A stretch of 64,000 nucleotides of DNA from Prorocentrum cordatum. Its lineage: Eukaryota; Sar; Dinophyceae; Prorocentrales; Prorocentraceae. The translations under genes and the position numbers were made by a program. The stretch is from the NCBI GenBank assembly GCA_963575745.1, contig CAUYUJ010003958.1, positions 420,658 to 484,657 on the forward strand, read 5' to 3'. Below the pieces are notes generated by a model that was given only the letters and a program-made list of their open reading frames with translations, did not search any database and was not told the DNA's origin. This document shows positions 20,131 to 30,716 of this stretch, one piece after another; the stretch's first letter is position 1; every line of letters begins with the position of its first letter.

Positions 20131-20880
20131 TGGGGTCAGCTAGGGTTCCAAAGGGCCATCTTGGGGCAATTTCGAAGTCGTCTCGGACTCGTGGGGTCGT
20201 CCCGAGGCCACCTCGGAATAAAAATTGGGGTCGCGCGGCAGCCTTAGTTCAGTCGGAACACAGTGGGTTCGTCTCGGCGTTCTCTTGGGCCGCAGGGCTG
20301 GTCTGGGGTCATATTGGGGCCATTGCTTAGCAGGGGTGGGCATCTTGGGGCGACAGGGGTAATCTCGTGATCCTTTCCAAAATCCCTGTTGGGTCCATCT
20401 TGGAATCATCTTTTCGTTGCTGCCTCTCTCGTTGTTGTTGCTACAGATGTTGCTGCTACTGCTGGCGTTGATGCTGCTGGCGCTGCCTGGGCTGCCCGTG
20501 GTGCTGGTGCTGGTGCTGTGCTACATTTCGGGCCCTCTTGGAGCCTTCTTAGGGGCCCTCTTGTGGGCCTCTTGGGTCCCGGCGGGGGCCTTCTGAGGGC
20601 CCCTAAGACGCTACCGGGAGAGCCAAGAATTCAAAGCACACTTAACACAAACCGCCTCCTTATTGGAGAGCGTCTTGTGTTGAGTTGGTGTTGCAAGTTT
20701 TGGCCCTCGTGGATAGCCATCTTGGGGCCCTCTTGTGGCCCTCCTGGGCCCTCTTGGGCCCCTGCGGGAGCCCTCTGAGACTTAAGAGGCCTCCAGGATG
20801 GCCAATAATTCAACACACATTTGAGACAAACCGCCTCCTTATTAGAGAGCGTCTTGTGTTAAATGTTTGTTAAATGTCGT
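20130..20880 (+). repeat. Repeat region with a 185-bp direct duplication
   Basis: Two copies of a unit combining GGGCCCTCTTG repeats with ACAAACCGCCTCCTTATTGG and GAGAGCGTCTTGTGTT (near 20,647 and 20,825). In the first copy AACACAA / TTGTGTT and CTCC / GGAG can pair as a hairpin. Confidence 0.6.
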
Positions 20881-22220
20881 GCCCTCTCAAAACAACCCAA
20901 GAAGGCTCAAGAGAGATCCAAGAAGGCCCCAAAGAGATGGTTGTTGAGCTTCCACGCGGGGGGGTCACCATGTATCCGCTGTTCGTACACATGCTTCCTC
21001 GTGCAGGGCTCGGCTTGAGGCTCGGAGGGCCTTCAGGAGGGCTCCAACCTGAGGTATTCAAAGACTTCGCGTGAGCTTCGAGTGCGATTGCGCTGCTCCA
21101 AGACGGCTCCGAGACGGCCCCAGAGCACTCCAAGACGCTCGCAAGGGCTTCAAGACGGCCAAGGAGACCCTGCAGACGCCCCCGAGGGGGCTCCAAGAGG
21201 ACCCCTTCAGGGGCTGCACGAGGCCAGAACCATACTTTTTCTTTTGGTTTTCTGGTGGATTTTAGCTTTCTCGCTTTTTCTAGGTTCCACTGCTCCAAGA
21301 CGGCCCAAGAGGCCGCCAGGATCGCCCAAAGACGGCCTAAGAAGCCACCGAAGAGGGCTCCAAGACGACCCAAGATGGCACCGAGACGACCCACGAGGCC
21401 CACAATGCGGGCCAACTAGCCCCAAGAGGGAACCCAGGGGGCCACCAGAACTCTTGTGAAGCCGCGTGGGGCCATGCGGAGAGCCTTCGCAAGTAGACGC
21501 GGCGCCGGGGTCACCATGTATCCGAACATTGTACGAGTCCGTACATGTCTAAGATGCTCGCCGAGCCTCTTGGGAGCCCTTTTGGTGGCCTCTTGGGGCC
21601 TGCTGGGGTTTCTTGGAGCATGCTAAAGGAGCCTCTTGGGCGCCTCTTAAGGTCTGTTGAAATTCTTTGGGGCTTCTTAGGGCTTCTTGGGGGGCCCTCA
21701 AAGGGCCTCTTGGGGGCCTGCTGGGGCTAAGGGGGCCCCGAGATGATTCAGAGGTTCCCGAAAAGTGTCCGGGTCCGCCGGAGATGCTGCAGCACCAGTT
21801 TTGGGTGGCCCGGAGACCTCTTTGGACCTTCTTGGCGCTCTCTTGGGGGGCTCCAGGACGTTTTGGGAGCGCTCAGGGAGCCTCAAGAGGGCCCCGAGAA
21901 AATTCCAAGAAGGTCCCGAGAGTCTCCGTGTTACCCGGAGACTGCAGCACCATCTCCGGGTGACCCGGAGACCTTTCGGGGCTCTCTTGGAGCTTTCTTG
22001 GGGGCTCCAAGACAGTGGTGGGGAGGGCGGGAGGGTGGGGGGGATCTCCTGGAGATGCGGACGCGGAGGAGGGGGCGGCTTCTGGTGGCCTGACAGGGAC
22101 CTGTCGAGCGCCTGTTGAGGTCAATTGGGGTTTCTTGGGGGCCTCTCAGGGCTTTCTGGGGGTCCTGTGGAAAACTTGAGGCGTCGTGGAAGCTTCTCGG
22201 GGTTGTCTTGGTACCCTCTC
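20880..22220. repeat. GGCC/CTTGG repeat blocks in both orientations
   Basis: 20,880-20,935 and 21,080-21,460 carry the 20-bp repeat in the reverse orientation, with the A-rich box read as TTTTTCTTTTGG near 21,235. 21,560-22,215 carries it forward. TCACCATGTATCCG occurs at both 20,966 and 21,511. Between 21,730 and 22,010 the repeat is degenerate, with CCCGGAGAC variants. No gene. Confidence 0.65.
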
Positions 22221-22229
22221 GGGGGCCGA

Positions 22230-22381
22230 GAAGCGGTGTTGTTGTTGCTGCTGTCGTTGTTGCTGCTGGTGGTGGTGTTGTAGTTGTTGCATGTGTAGTT
22301 GTAGTTGTATAAGTAGCTGTAGTTGTTGCTGCTTTTGTCGTCGTTGTTGTCGTTTGTTGTAGTTGTAGTTGTTGTTGATAC

Positions 22382-22413
<32 letters not shown>

Positions 22414-22530
22414 TCGTTGTCGGTGTCGTTGTCATTGTCGTTGTTGTTGTTGATGATGTTGTTGTTGTGCTGTTGTTGTTGCTGCTGTTGTTGCTGCTGT
22501 TGTTTTGTTGTTGTTGTGGAACTCTCATTC
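22230..22530 (+). repeat. (GTT)n/(GTC)n tract
   Basis: Imperfect GTT repeats with GCT, GTC and GTA variants, directly followed by a shared module (22,520-22,990). Confidence 0.9.
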
Positions 22531-22990
22531 CTGAAGAATAATTATTGTTGATCCCCCCTCACCGGTGCATATTGTTTTTCCTAGTCAAAGTGTGCCACTC
22601 GACGGTCGCACCCTGTTTTTTGACAGGGGAAGTCTTTGTGGTCAAACTGTGCCCCTGGCCCCCCGGACTACAACAACAACGGCTCCCGCTTGAGACGTCC
22701 TCCAAATTTACTCAGGACCCCCCCTTCCCGTCCCCGGACAACGACAACAACAGCTTCCGCCCGAGACTTCCTTCAATTTTACACAGGACCCCCGCTCCCG
22801 CCTGAGGCTTCCTCCCAATTTACTCAGGATCGGCGCTTCCGCTTGTGACTTCCTCGCAATTTAGTCAGGACCCCCCCTCCCGTCTGAGGCTTCCTCACAA
22901 TTTACTCAAGAACGGCGCTCCCGCTTAAGATCTTCTTGCACTTTAGTCTAGACCCCCGCTCCCGCCAGATATCCCCTTTCAGGAATTGCG
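22520..22990 (+). repeat. Repeat module shared with 48.2 kb, copy 1
   Basis: Starts GAAGAATAATTATTGTTGAT, then a segment with CACCCTGTTTTTTGACAGGG, then a 35-40-bp tandem repeat built on CGACTTCCT..CAATTTACTCAGG. The counterpart is at 48,185-48,560. A third partial start is at 23,222-23,250. Confidence 0.7.
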
Positions 22991-23139
22991 CTCTCCTGTG
23001 TTGAATGGCTGGTGCAAGCCATGGCGTAAGCTGAATCGCAACTCGCGGTAAAAATTAGTCTCGTCTCTGGGTATCCATGGCTTGGGATACGCATAGTGGA
23101 TGACGCGCGGGCCGGTAGGAGCGAGCAGTCTTGGAATGA

Positions 23140-23250
23140 TTGTTGTTGATATTGTTGTTGTTGTTGTTGTTGTTATTGTTGTTGTTTTTGTTGTTGTTGC
23201 TGTTGTTGTTGTTGTTGAACATTATTACTTCTAAAGAATAATTATTGTTG
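23140..23250 (+). repeat. (GTT)n tract followed by module start
   Basis: Near-perfect GTT repeats (23,140-23,215), then AAAGAATAATTATTGTTG as at 22,527, and then a C-rich break. Confidence 0.85.
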
Positions 23251-23389
23251 GGGCCCCTGGTGCGCGCCCCCCCCGCCGCGCCTAGGCCGCAGCCACATTT
23301 TCATCATTTTCGTGAGGAAGTCTCAGGCAAAACGATGGTGATCCGATCCGGTTGTTTTGTTCCCCCCCGCTTTCCCTTGCAAAAAACAA

Positions 23390-23770
23390 TATAAAATGAC
23401 ATTTCTTGTTCTAACATATAAACTTCAAGAATCCCTTGCAAAAAATAAGGTAAAGTGGACATTCGCGCGCGCAAGACGAAATCCTTCCAAAACTTAGTGT
23501 TCGGAGCGATTTTAACATAAAAACATCAAAAAACCAATGGTTTTTCAAAAAAAAATGTCAAAATCTCATCCCGCGCGCTCTTGCGGATTCGTAGGAAACC
23601 CAACACTTTTTAAACATTTCTGTCAAACGGGCTTTTGCGAGCAACTTTTTCGAACTTCTGCAACAACGGTTGCGCACCTGCCAGGGCCATCATCCCTGTC
23701 AAATAATACCATGCGGGACACATTCGTTTTTTCTTCGCGCGCGCACGCCGTCGTCGTCGGCCGCGGGGCC
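23390..23770 (+). repeat. Diverged copy of the 24.9-38 kb array 5' module
   Basis: Keeps the order TTCTAACATA, AATCCCTTGCAAAAAA, CGAAATCCTTC, GCGCGCTCTTGCG and CAAACGGGCTT of the array units, but the hairpin is eroded. No gene. Confidence 0.5.
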
Positions 23771-23959
23771 CTGAATAGTAGCCACGGTCGTCCGCATGCC
23801 ACGAAGTGAAGTGTCCGAACGTCATAGGGCGGGAAGCTGGGTGTGGGTGGTGGCGAAGAGTCGTTTGGAAATTTGGTAGAGCTTGAACCGGCCCCCCCAC
23901 AAAGTGGCGGTATTGCCAGCCTCCTATGAAAACCCTGGCACTGGTGAGAACGGAGTGTC

Positions 23960-24120
23960 CCCACGTGCTAGTAATTGTTGTTGTTGTTGTTTATTGGTGA
24001 TGTTTCTTGGTGTTGTTGGTGTTGTGATTGCTGTTGTTGTTATTGCTGCTGCTGCTGCTGCTGCTATCGTCGTTGTTGTCGTTGGTTGTTGCGGCTCGCT
24101 GTCGTGCTTTACGCCGTTAT
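23960..24120 (+). repeat. GTT/GCT triplet tract
   Basis: Imperfect GTT and (GCT)n repeats. Confidence 0.85.
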
Positions 24121-24139
24121 TTCACATGTAAACGCGCAC

Positions 24140-24660
24140 GCCATCAAACAAACACACACATTGCACCACATAGATTGCACCAGACCGATGATACCACGTA
24201 AGTTGCGCACCACCAGATCTTTTGTACCACATAGGTTGCACCACGTAGACTGCACCACACATATACCACAACATGCATTGCACCATTAAGGTTGCACCAT
24301 CGCATGTTTGGAGGGCGAGAATGGCCTGATCCCTGGTTTCTGATCCCCGGAATGGAAAACGATCCCTGTCGGAACGGGCGGTTCCAATACAAATCATCGC
24401 ATGTTTGGGCGGCGAGACCAGCCTGATCCTTGATATCTGATCCCCGGAATGGAGCGCAATCCCTCGGAACGGGTGGTTCCAATTCAAATCATCACCTGTT
24501 TGGGCGGCGAGAACAGGCTGATCCTTGGTATCTGATCCCCGGAATGGAACTCGATCCCTGTCGGAACGGGCGGTTCCAGTAGAAGCCATCGCATGTTAGG
24601 GCGGCGAAGACTGCCTGATCCCTAGTATCTGATCCCCGGAATGGAACGCGATCCCTGTCG
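24140..24660 (+). repeat. TTGCACCAC short repeat and 97-bp tandem repeat (4 copies)
   Basis: 24,150-24,300 holds repeats of TTGCACCACRTAG. 24,300-24,660 holds four copies of a 95-97-bp unit; the TGATCCCCGGAATGGA motif is at 24,341, 24,438, 24,533 and 24,630. Two arms in each unit (GGAACGG..CGGTTCC) can pair. Confidence 0.8.
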
Positions 24661-24704
24661 GAACGCGCGCGCTCTTTGCTATCCACGTGAACCAAGGTTT
24701 TTTG

Positions 24705-24852
24705 TCGGAAGGGGGGGGGGGCATGACCTCCCCCCCCTTCCGACACGGATCGCGTTCCGAGTCGTTGCCCCCCCCCATTTTCCAAGCCGACAAGACGAAG
24801 ATGCCGACCTGGAAAAAGGGGGGGGGCAGCGACTCCGAACGCGATCCGTGTT
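24705..24852. repeat. Two adjacent inverted repeats (fold-back)
   Basis: The first hairpin is at 24,705-24,743 (TCGGAAGGGGGGG / CCCCCCCTTCCGA). The second has arms of about 42 bp at 24,743-24,784 and 24,810-24,852, roughly 90 percent complementary, starting ACACGGATCGCGTTC. It lies immediately before the hairpin array. Confidence 0.75.
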
Positions 24853-24915
24853 CGAGAAATGCCTTGCAACAAATGGGACGAAGTGCACGCGCGCGCGTCG
24901 TCGCGCGCGCATGCC

Positions 24916-24952
24916 GAAGTCCTTCAAAAACCTTCGGTTTCGGAAGGATTTC
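24916..24952 (+). ncRNA. Array hairpin module, copy a
   Basis: GAAGTCCTTC / GAAGGATTTC outer stem with one G-T pair, inner AAACC / GGTTT stem, TTC loop. Whether it is transcribed is unknown. Confidence 0.35.
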
Positions 24953-25206
24953 AAAATCTAGTTTCCCAAAAAACAGACACCCCACAGGGTTTCGCAACAC
25001 TGATTTTCTACAAAAGCTTACACGCGAGTTCTTGCGAAGTCTTAAGAAAACCCTAGGTTTTTCAACCTTTCCAACAAATGCTACCGAACGGGCTTCGCGC
25101 GCGCATGTCGAAATCGTACTGTCGCCCTTGCGCGCGTGCCGTCGCGAGGTTCCTTTGCAAAAAATGGGACGAAGTGCACGCGCGCGCGTCGTCGCGCGCG
25201 CATGCC

Positions 25207-25243
25207 GAAATCCTTCAAAAACCTTCGGTTTCGGAATGATTTC
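25207..25243 (+). ncRNA. Array hairpin module, copy b
   Basis: Same hairpin with one mismatch in the outer arm (GAATGATTTC). Second module of the first unit, directly before its GTC core. Confidence 0.35.
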
Positions 25244-25394
25244 AAAATCGAGTGCCCAGAACACATACAAAAACACATGGTTCCGCGCGGGCGCTCTTGC
25301 AAACACATGGTTGCGCGCGCGCGCTCTCAAAAGCACATGCCCAGAACACATACAAAACATACTTATTTTCAACAAAAGCATGCGCGCGCGCTCT

Positions 25395-26095
25395 TGCATC
25401 GTCGTCGTCGTCGTCGTCGCCGTCCTCCCTCCTCCCTCGTGGTCGTCGTCGTTGTCGCCGTCGTCGTCTTCTGTCTTTCCTCGTCGTCGTCGTCGTCCTC
25501 TTTGGCGTCGTCGTCGTTTCCGTCGTCGTTGTCGCCGTGGTCGTCCTTCCTCTTCCCTCGTCGTCGTCGTCGTCCGTCGTCGGCGTTTCGTCGTCGTCCC
25601 TTCTATTTCGTCGCCGTCGTCGTCGTCGTCGTCGTCGTCTTCCCTCCTCCCTCGTCGTTGTTGTCGTCGGCGTCGCCGTCCTTCCTCCTTCGTCGTCGCC
25701 GTCGTCGCCGTCCTCCCTCCTCCCTCGTTGTTGTCGTCGTTGTCGCCGTCGTCATCCTCCCTCCTCCCTCGTCGGCGTCTGCGACGGCGTCGTCGTTGTC
25801 GTCGTCGTCTTCGTCGTCGTCGTCGTCGTCGGCGTCGTCGTCGTCGTCGGCGTCGAGGTCGTCGTCGTCGTCCTCGTCGTCGGCGTCGTCGTCGTCGTCG
25901 TCGTCGCTGTCGTCGTCGTCGGCGTCGTCATCGTCGTCGTTGGCGTCGGCGTCGGCGTCGTCGTCGTCGGCGTCGTCGTCTTTTTTGCTGTCGTCGTCGA
26001 AGTCGTCGGAGACGTTGTCGGTGTCGTCGTAGTCGTCGTCGGCGTAGTCGTCGTGGTCGTCGTCGCTGTCGTCGTCGGCGTCGTTGTCGTTGCCA
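25395..26095 (+). repeat. GTC-rich core, unit 1
   Basis: (GTC)n with CCTCCCTCCTCC and GGC interruptions. The plus-strand frame of 516 codons starting at 24,687 is a repeat artefact. Confidence 0.9.
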
Positions 26096-26484
26096 AGTGC
26101 CATTTGGTACCCACCGTCATGGTCTTAAGAAGTCTTGCGACCAAGTTGCGGGTGGGAGGGTAGGATGTTTGCACGAGCAGTGGAGAGGACAGCTTCAAGA
26201 CAGTCAAAGTGAATTCTCCTTTCTACAAGAAGAATAAACTCTACCCCCTCCCCCCCTGAGTTAACGGGTCACCTTTTCGTGTTGCAATTTACATGTGATT
26301 CTGCACACTCGTCCATCCTAAATATGAATTCATACTATCCCAACCAAGCCGGTATCGCCCCCGCGCCATCCTCTGCCAAAAAATTATGCGCGCACTCTCG
26401 GTTATCAAAAATCATGAGTTGTCAAGAACCCCTTGCAACAAATGGGACGAAGTGCACACACGCGCGTCGTCGCGCGCGCATGCC

Positions 26485-26521
26485 GAAGTCCTTCAAAAAC
26501 CTTCGGTTTCGGAAGGATTTC
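26485..26521 (+). ncRNA. Array hairpin module, copy c
   Basis: Arms GAAGTCCTTC / GAAGGATTTC, TTC loop. It lies in the unit later interrupted by the DNA transposon. Confidence 0.35.
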
Positions 26522-27009
26522 AAAATCTAGTTCCCAAAAACATAGAAAAATGTTATTTCCAAAATAAACTTACACGCGCGCGCATAGGTTTTCCAAGATT
26601 TTGAACACATATTGCCAAACGGGCTTCGCGCGCGCGCACGTCGAAATCTTTGAAAGAGCGTGTTCTACCGCTGCTGGCGGAAAACCGGGGGGGGTCACTA
26701 CCGGTTCGAACCCCTCCCCCCCCCCCCCCCTCCGGGAAAACGGGGGGGGGTCACCTTTACGTGGCGAAACTTTTTTTTCTTTTTTTTTTCCTTTTTTCCT
26801 TTTTCTTTTTCTTTATTTTTTCTTTTTTCCCTTCCCTGTTGTTTTTTCTTTTTTTTTTTTTCTCTTTTTATTTTTTTTTTCCTTTTCCTTACCCCCCCCC
26901 CCCAGCTCATCATGAAAAGGGGGGGAGGGTCACTACCGGTTCGACCCCCCCCCCTCGAAAACCGGGGGGGGTCACTACCGGTTCGAAACCCCGCCCCCTC
27001 GAAAACCGA

Positions 27010-27610
27010 GTGGGGGTGCGGACAGTGGTGGGGACGGTGTTGGTGGGGACAGTGGTGAGGGGACAGCGGGACAGTGGTGGGGACAGTGGGACAGTGGGAC
27101 AGTGGTGGGGACGGTAGTGGTGGGGACAGTGGTGGGGACAATGGTGGGAACAGGGGGGGACAGTGGACAGTGGTGGTGACGGTGGTGGTGGGGACAGTGG
27201 TGTGGGGACAATGGGAATGAGGTGGAAACAGTGGGACAGTGGAGGGTACAATGGTGGTGAGGACAGTGGTGAAGGCGGTGGCGAGGACGGCGGTGGGACA
27301 ATGGGACAGAGGTACAGTGGGGACAGTGGTGGGGACAGTGGGGACAGTGGTGGGAACAGTGGGACAGCTCAGTGGGACAGCGGAGGAGTCAGTGGGACAG
27401 TGGGGACAGTGGGGATAGTCGTGGAGAAAGTTGGGAGAGTGGAACCGTGGTGGGAACAGTGGTGGGGACAGTGGGGGACAGTGCGACAGTGGTGGTGGCA
27501 CTGGTGGGGACAGTAGGGGCGGTGGTGGAACCAGTGGGGACAGTGGTGGTGAGGACAGTGGTGCTGGGAACAACAGTGGGGGATGTGGTGAGGACGGTGG
27601 TAGGGACCGG
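27010..27610 (+). repeat. GGGGACAGTGGTG minisatellite inside the transposon
   Basis: 9-13-bp repeats of GGGACAGTGGTGG. They translate to GDSGG-like peptide, which is not a protease. Confidence 0.9.
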
Positions 27611-27619
27611 GAGTCGTTT

Positions 27620-27940
27620 CCTGGCGGTTGAGTTGGTGTGGGGGGGGGGGTCGATCCGCAGTAGTGATCCCCTACGGCTTTAGAGGAGCGGGGGGGGGGG
27701 GGGTTCGTAACCGGTAGTGACCCTCCCCGGTTTTACTGAACCGGAGGGGGGGGAGGGATGGGTTTCGAAACGGTAGTGACCCCCAACCGGTTTTTCCGGA
27801 GGGGGGGGGGTAAGGGGTTAGGGGAGGGGGGGAGGGATTTTGCCGGGGGAAGCAAGGGGGGGGGGGGTCGGGTCAGCAGGAGGGGAGGGGGGGATTTTCG
27901 GAGGGGGGGGGGGCGACCCCCGGGCTCCAGAGGCAAAGGT
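27620..27940 (+). repeat. G-run-rich segment
   Basis: Many runs of 6-12 G on the plus strand, with potential for G-quadruplexes. It contains the inverted subterminal repeats of the transposon. Confidence 0.7.
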
Positions 27941-28079
27941 TGGCAATTTTCCACAGTAAAGCGGCGGTGGATCACGCTCTCTCAAATCTTTCGAACGCCC
28001 TTGCGCGTGTGCCGTCGCGAGAGTCCTCTGCAAAAAACGGGACGAAGTGCGGACGCGCGCGTCGTCGCGCGCGCACGCC

Positions 28080-28116
28080 GAAATCCTTCAAAAGCCCACG
28101 GTTTCGGAAGGATTTC
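28080..28116 (+). ncRNA. Array hairpin module, copy d
   Basis: GAAATCCTTC / GAAGGATTTC outer stem kept; the inner loop is changed to AAAAGCCCACGGTTT. Confidence 0.35.
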
Positions 28117-28143
28117 AAACTCGAGCGTCCAAAAAACATACAA

Positions 28144-28287
28144 CAACTTTGTTTCTGATCTGCAGGGCGAGAGCGAACCTCTCCCGCTGACAGCTAAGCG
28201 GGACGCGCACAGCTTGAATTAGCAGAGGAAGGGCGGAAGAAGGCGGGGCTTCACGCGGCCGGGAGAGGGCGAAGCCTAAACATACAA
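28144..28287. mobile_element. Small insertion with 10-bp direct repeats
   Basis: A 134-bp segment interrupts an array unit between two copies of AAACATACAA (28,134-28,143 and 28,278-28,287), where sister units have a single related sequence. It contains a CCCGCT / AGCGGG pair. No terminal inverted repeat seen. Confidence 0.55.
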
Positions 28288-28339
28288 AAACACAGGGTCT
28301 CGCAACACGGATTTTCAACAAAAGCGTGCGCGGGCGCTC

Positions 28340-28379
28340 TTGCGTCGTCGTCGTCGTCGTCGCCGTCCTCCCTCCTCCC

Positions 28380-28417
<38 letters not shown>

Positions 28418-29010
28418 CTCTGTCTTTCCTCGTCGTCGTCGTCGTCTTGGCGTCGTCGTCGTTTCCGTCGTCGTTGTCGCCGTGGTCGTCCTTCCTCCCT
28501 CGTCGTCTTCGTCGGCGTTTCGTCGTTGTCCCTCCTATTTCGTCGCCGTCGCCGTCGTCGTCGTCGTCGTCGTCGGGCGTCTTCCCCCTCCCTCGTCGTT
28601 GTCGTCGTTCGGCGTCGCCGTCCTCCACCCATCCCTCGCCATCGTGTCGCGTCTCGCCGCTCCATCCTCCCTCGTCGTTGCGTGGCGGGGTGGTGGGACG
28701 GTATTACATTTCCCATCGTCCTCCTAGCATTCTTCGTTGGCGACGTACGGTTCCGTGTCGTCCGTCGTCGGCGTCGTCGTCGTCGTTCGTCGGCGTCGGC
28801 GTCGTCGTCGTCGGCGTCGTTGTCGGAGTTAGTCGTTGTCATTGTCGTCGTCGGTCGTCGGGCCGTCGTCGTCGTCGTCGGTGTCGTGTCGGTTGTCGTC
28901 GTCGGCGGTGCGTCGAAGTGTTGCGAGACGTCGCGGTGTCGTGTAGTCGTGTCGGCGGCGTCGTCGTCGTCGTTGTCGCTGTCGTCGTCGGCGTCGGTGT
29001 CGTTGCCAAG
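28340..29010 (+). repeat. GTC-rich core, unit 2
   Basis: Same core type with more irregular interruptions (28,600-28,780). Confidence 0.9.
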
Positions 29011-29391
29011 TGCCATGTGGTACCCACCGTCACGGTCTTAAGAGGTTTTGCAAACCAATTTGCGGGTGGGTGGGTGGGATGTTTGCGCGAGCAGTGGAGT
29101 GGACAATTCACTGCGAACATGGATTAATTCTCCTTTGTTACAAGAGAATACCCCCGCCCCCGCATTCGCCGCCCCTCTTTTGGGTATGTAAACCATATTT
29201 GATTATGACCACATGTCCATCCCAAATATGAATTTGCACTATGCTTGAGGGGCCGGTATCGCCCCCCCTGAGGTTCTCTTGTAAAAAAGCAATACGCGGG
29301 GACATATTTGCTCTAACATAGCACTTTTTCCGAATCCCTTGCAAAAAAGTGGGACGAAGTGCGCACGCGCGCGTCGTCGCGCGCGCATGCC

Positions 29392-29428
29392 GAAATCCTT
29401 CAAAAACCTTCGGTGTCGGAAGGATTTC
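29392..29428 (+). ncRNA. Array hairpin module, copy e
   Basis: Outer arms intact; the inner arm reads GGTGT, giving one inner mismatch. Confidence 0.35.
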
Positions 29429-29690
29429 GCAATCGAGTTTCCAAAAAACATAAAAACACATGGTTGCGCAATAATGATTTGCTAAGAAAGCTTCCGCGCG
29501 AGCTCTTGCGAAATCTTAAGAAAACCATAAGTGTTTCAACATTTCAATATTTTCACAAAATGCTACCAAACGGACTTCGCGCGCGCGCATGTCGAAATCT
29601 TTCGAACACCCTTGCGCATGTGCCGTCGCGAGAACCCTCTGCAAAAAACAAGACGAAGTGCAGACGCGCGCGTCGTCGCGCGCGTACGCC

Positions 29691-29727
29691 GAAATCTTTC
29701 AAAACCCATAGGTTTCGGAAGGATTTC
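29691..29727 (+). ncRNA. Array hairpin module, copy f
   Basis: Outer arm GAAATCTTTC pairs with GAAGGATTTC through a G-T wobble; inner AACC / GGTT with loop CATA. Confidence 0.35.
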
Positions 29728-29811
29728 AAAATCGCGTGTCCAAAAAAACTACACAAACACAAGGTTTCGCAAACAGGTTTTCAACAAAAGCGCGCGCGCG
29801 CGCTCTGGCGT

Positions 29812-30471
29812 CGTCGTCGTCGTCGTCGCCGTCCTCCCTCCTCCCGCGTCGTCGTCGTCGTCGTCACCTACGTCGTCCTCTGTCTTTCCTCGTGTTTGTC
29901 GTCGTCGTCCTCTTTGGCGTCGTGGTCGTTTCCGTCGTCGTTGTCGCCGTGGTCGTCCTTCCTCCTCCTCCCTCGTCGTCGTCGTACGTCGTCGGCGTCT
30001 CGTCGTCGTCCCTCCTATTTCGTCGCCGTCGTCGTCGTCGTCGTCGTCGTTGCGTCGTCGTTGTCGTCGTCGTCTCCCCTCATCCCGCGTTGTCGTCGTC
30101 CGTCGCCGTCATTCCTCCTTTCCTCGTGTTCGCGTCGTCGCCGTCGTCTCCTCCTCCCTCGTTGTCGTCGTCGTCGTCGTTTTTTGTGTCGCTGCCGTCG
30201 TCTCCTCCATCATCTCCTCAGTCGTCGTCTTCGTTGGCGACGTTCGTCGTCTTCGTCGCGTCGCTCGTCGGGCGTCGTCGCGTCTTCGTCGTCGTCGACG
30301 TCGGCGTCCGGCGCGCCTTGTCGTCGTTAGTCGTGTAGTCGGTGTCGTCGTCGTCGTAGGTGAGGTCGTCGTCGTCGGTTGTCGCCCCCCTCGTGTCGTC
30401 ATCGGCGTCGTAATCGTCGTCGTTGTCATCGTCTTCGCTCGTGTGGGTCGGTCGGCGGGACGTCGTCGTCA

Positions 30472-30533
<62 letters not shown>

Positions 30534-30640
30534 GTCGTCGAAGTCGTTGGAGACGTCGTCGGTGTCGTTGTAGTCGGTGTCGGCGGCGTCGTCGTCGTTG
30601 TCGCTGTCGTCGTCGGCGTCGGTGTCGTTGCCAAGGTGCA
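29812..30640 (+). repeat. GTC-rich core, unit 3
   Basis: Longest core, with uninterrupted (GTC)n at about 30,475-30,525. Confidence 0.9.
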
Positions 30641-30716
30641 ATGTGGTACCCACCGTCACGGTCTTAAGAGATTTTCAAACCCAGTGCGGGTGGTGGGGTG
30701 TGTGTGGATGTTTGCG

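Larger units (their letters stand above)
26652..27983. mobile_element. Non-autonomous DNA transposon, 8-bp target duplication
   Basis: The 1,332-bp insert is flanked by AAATCTTT on both sides (26,644-26,651 and 27,984-27,991). The same site occurs once, uninterrupted, in a sister unit (GTCGAAATCTTTCGAACACC, 29,591-29,610). Termini are inverted: GAAAGAGCGTGTTCTACCGC on the left and, read on the minus strand from 27,983, GAGAGAGCGTGATCCACCGC, about 20 of 24 positions matching. Inside lie subterminal copies of AAAACCGGGGG..TCACTACCGG (26,680-27,010) and their inverse (27,690-27,800), a T-rich tract (26,769-26,885) and a (GGGGACAGTGG)n region (27,010-27,600). No transposase is encoded. An 8-bp duplication is typical of hAT elements, but the family is not proven. 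Confidence 0.8.

Noticed and set aside
24687-26237. 516-codon plus-strand frame across the GTC core, and similar long frames at 29,531-30,667 and 35,630-38,236
   Set aside because: They are simple-sequence translations (S/V/R runs) with different ends in each unit; conservation lies in non-coding flanks and hairpins.
26690-26985. tRNA-like B-box (GGTTCGAAACC) at 26,698 and 26,976
   Set aside because: No A-box, no cloverleaf and no acceptor stem around it; it lies in the inverted subterminal repeats of the transposon.
26911-27640. GDSGG-rich frames resembling the serine-protease active-site motif
   Set aside because: Direct translation of the GGGGACAGTGG minisatellite; no His or Asp motifs and no fold.
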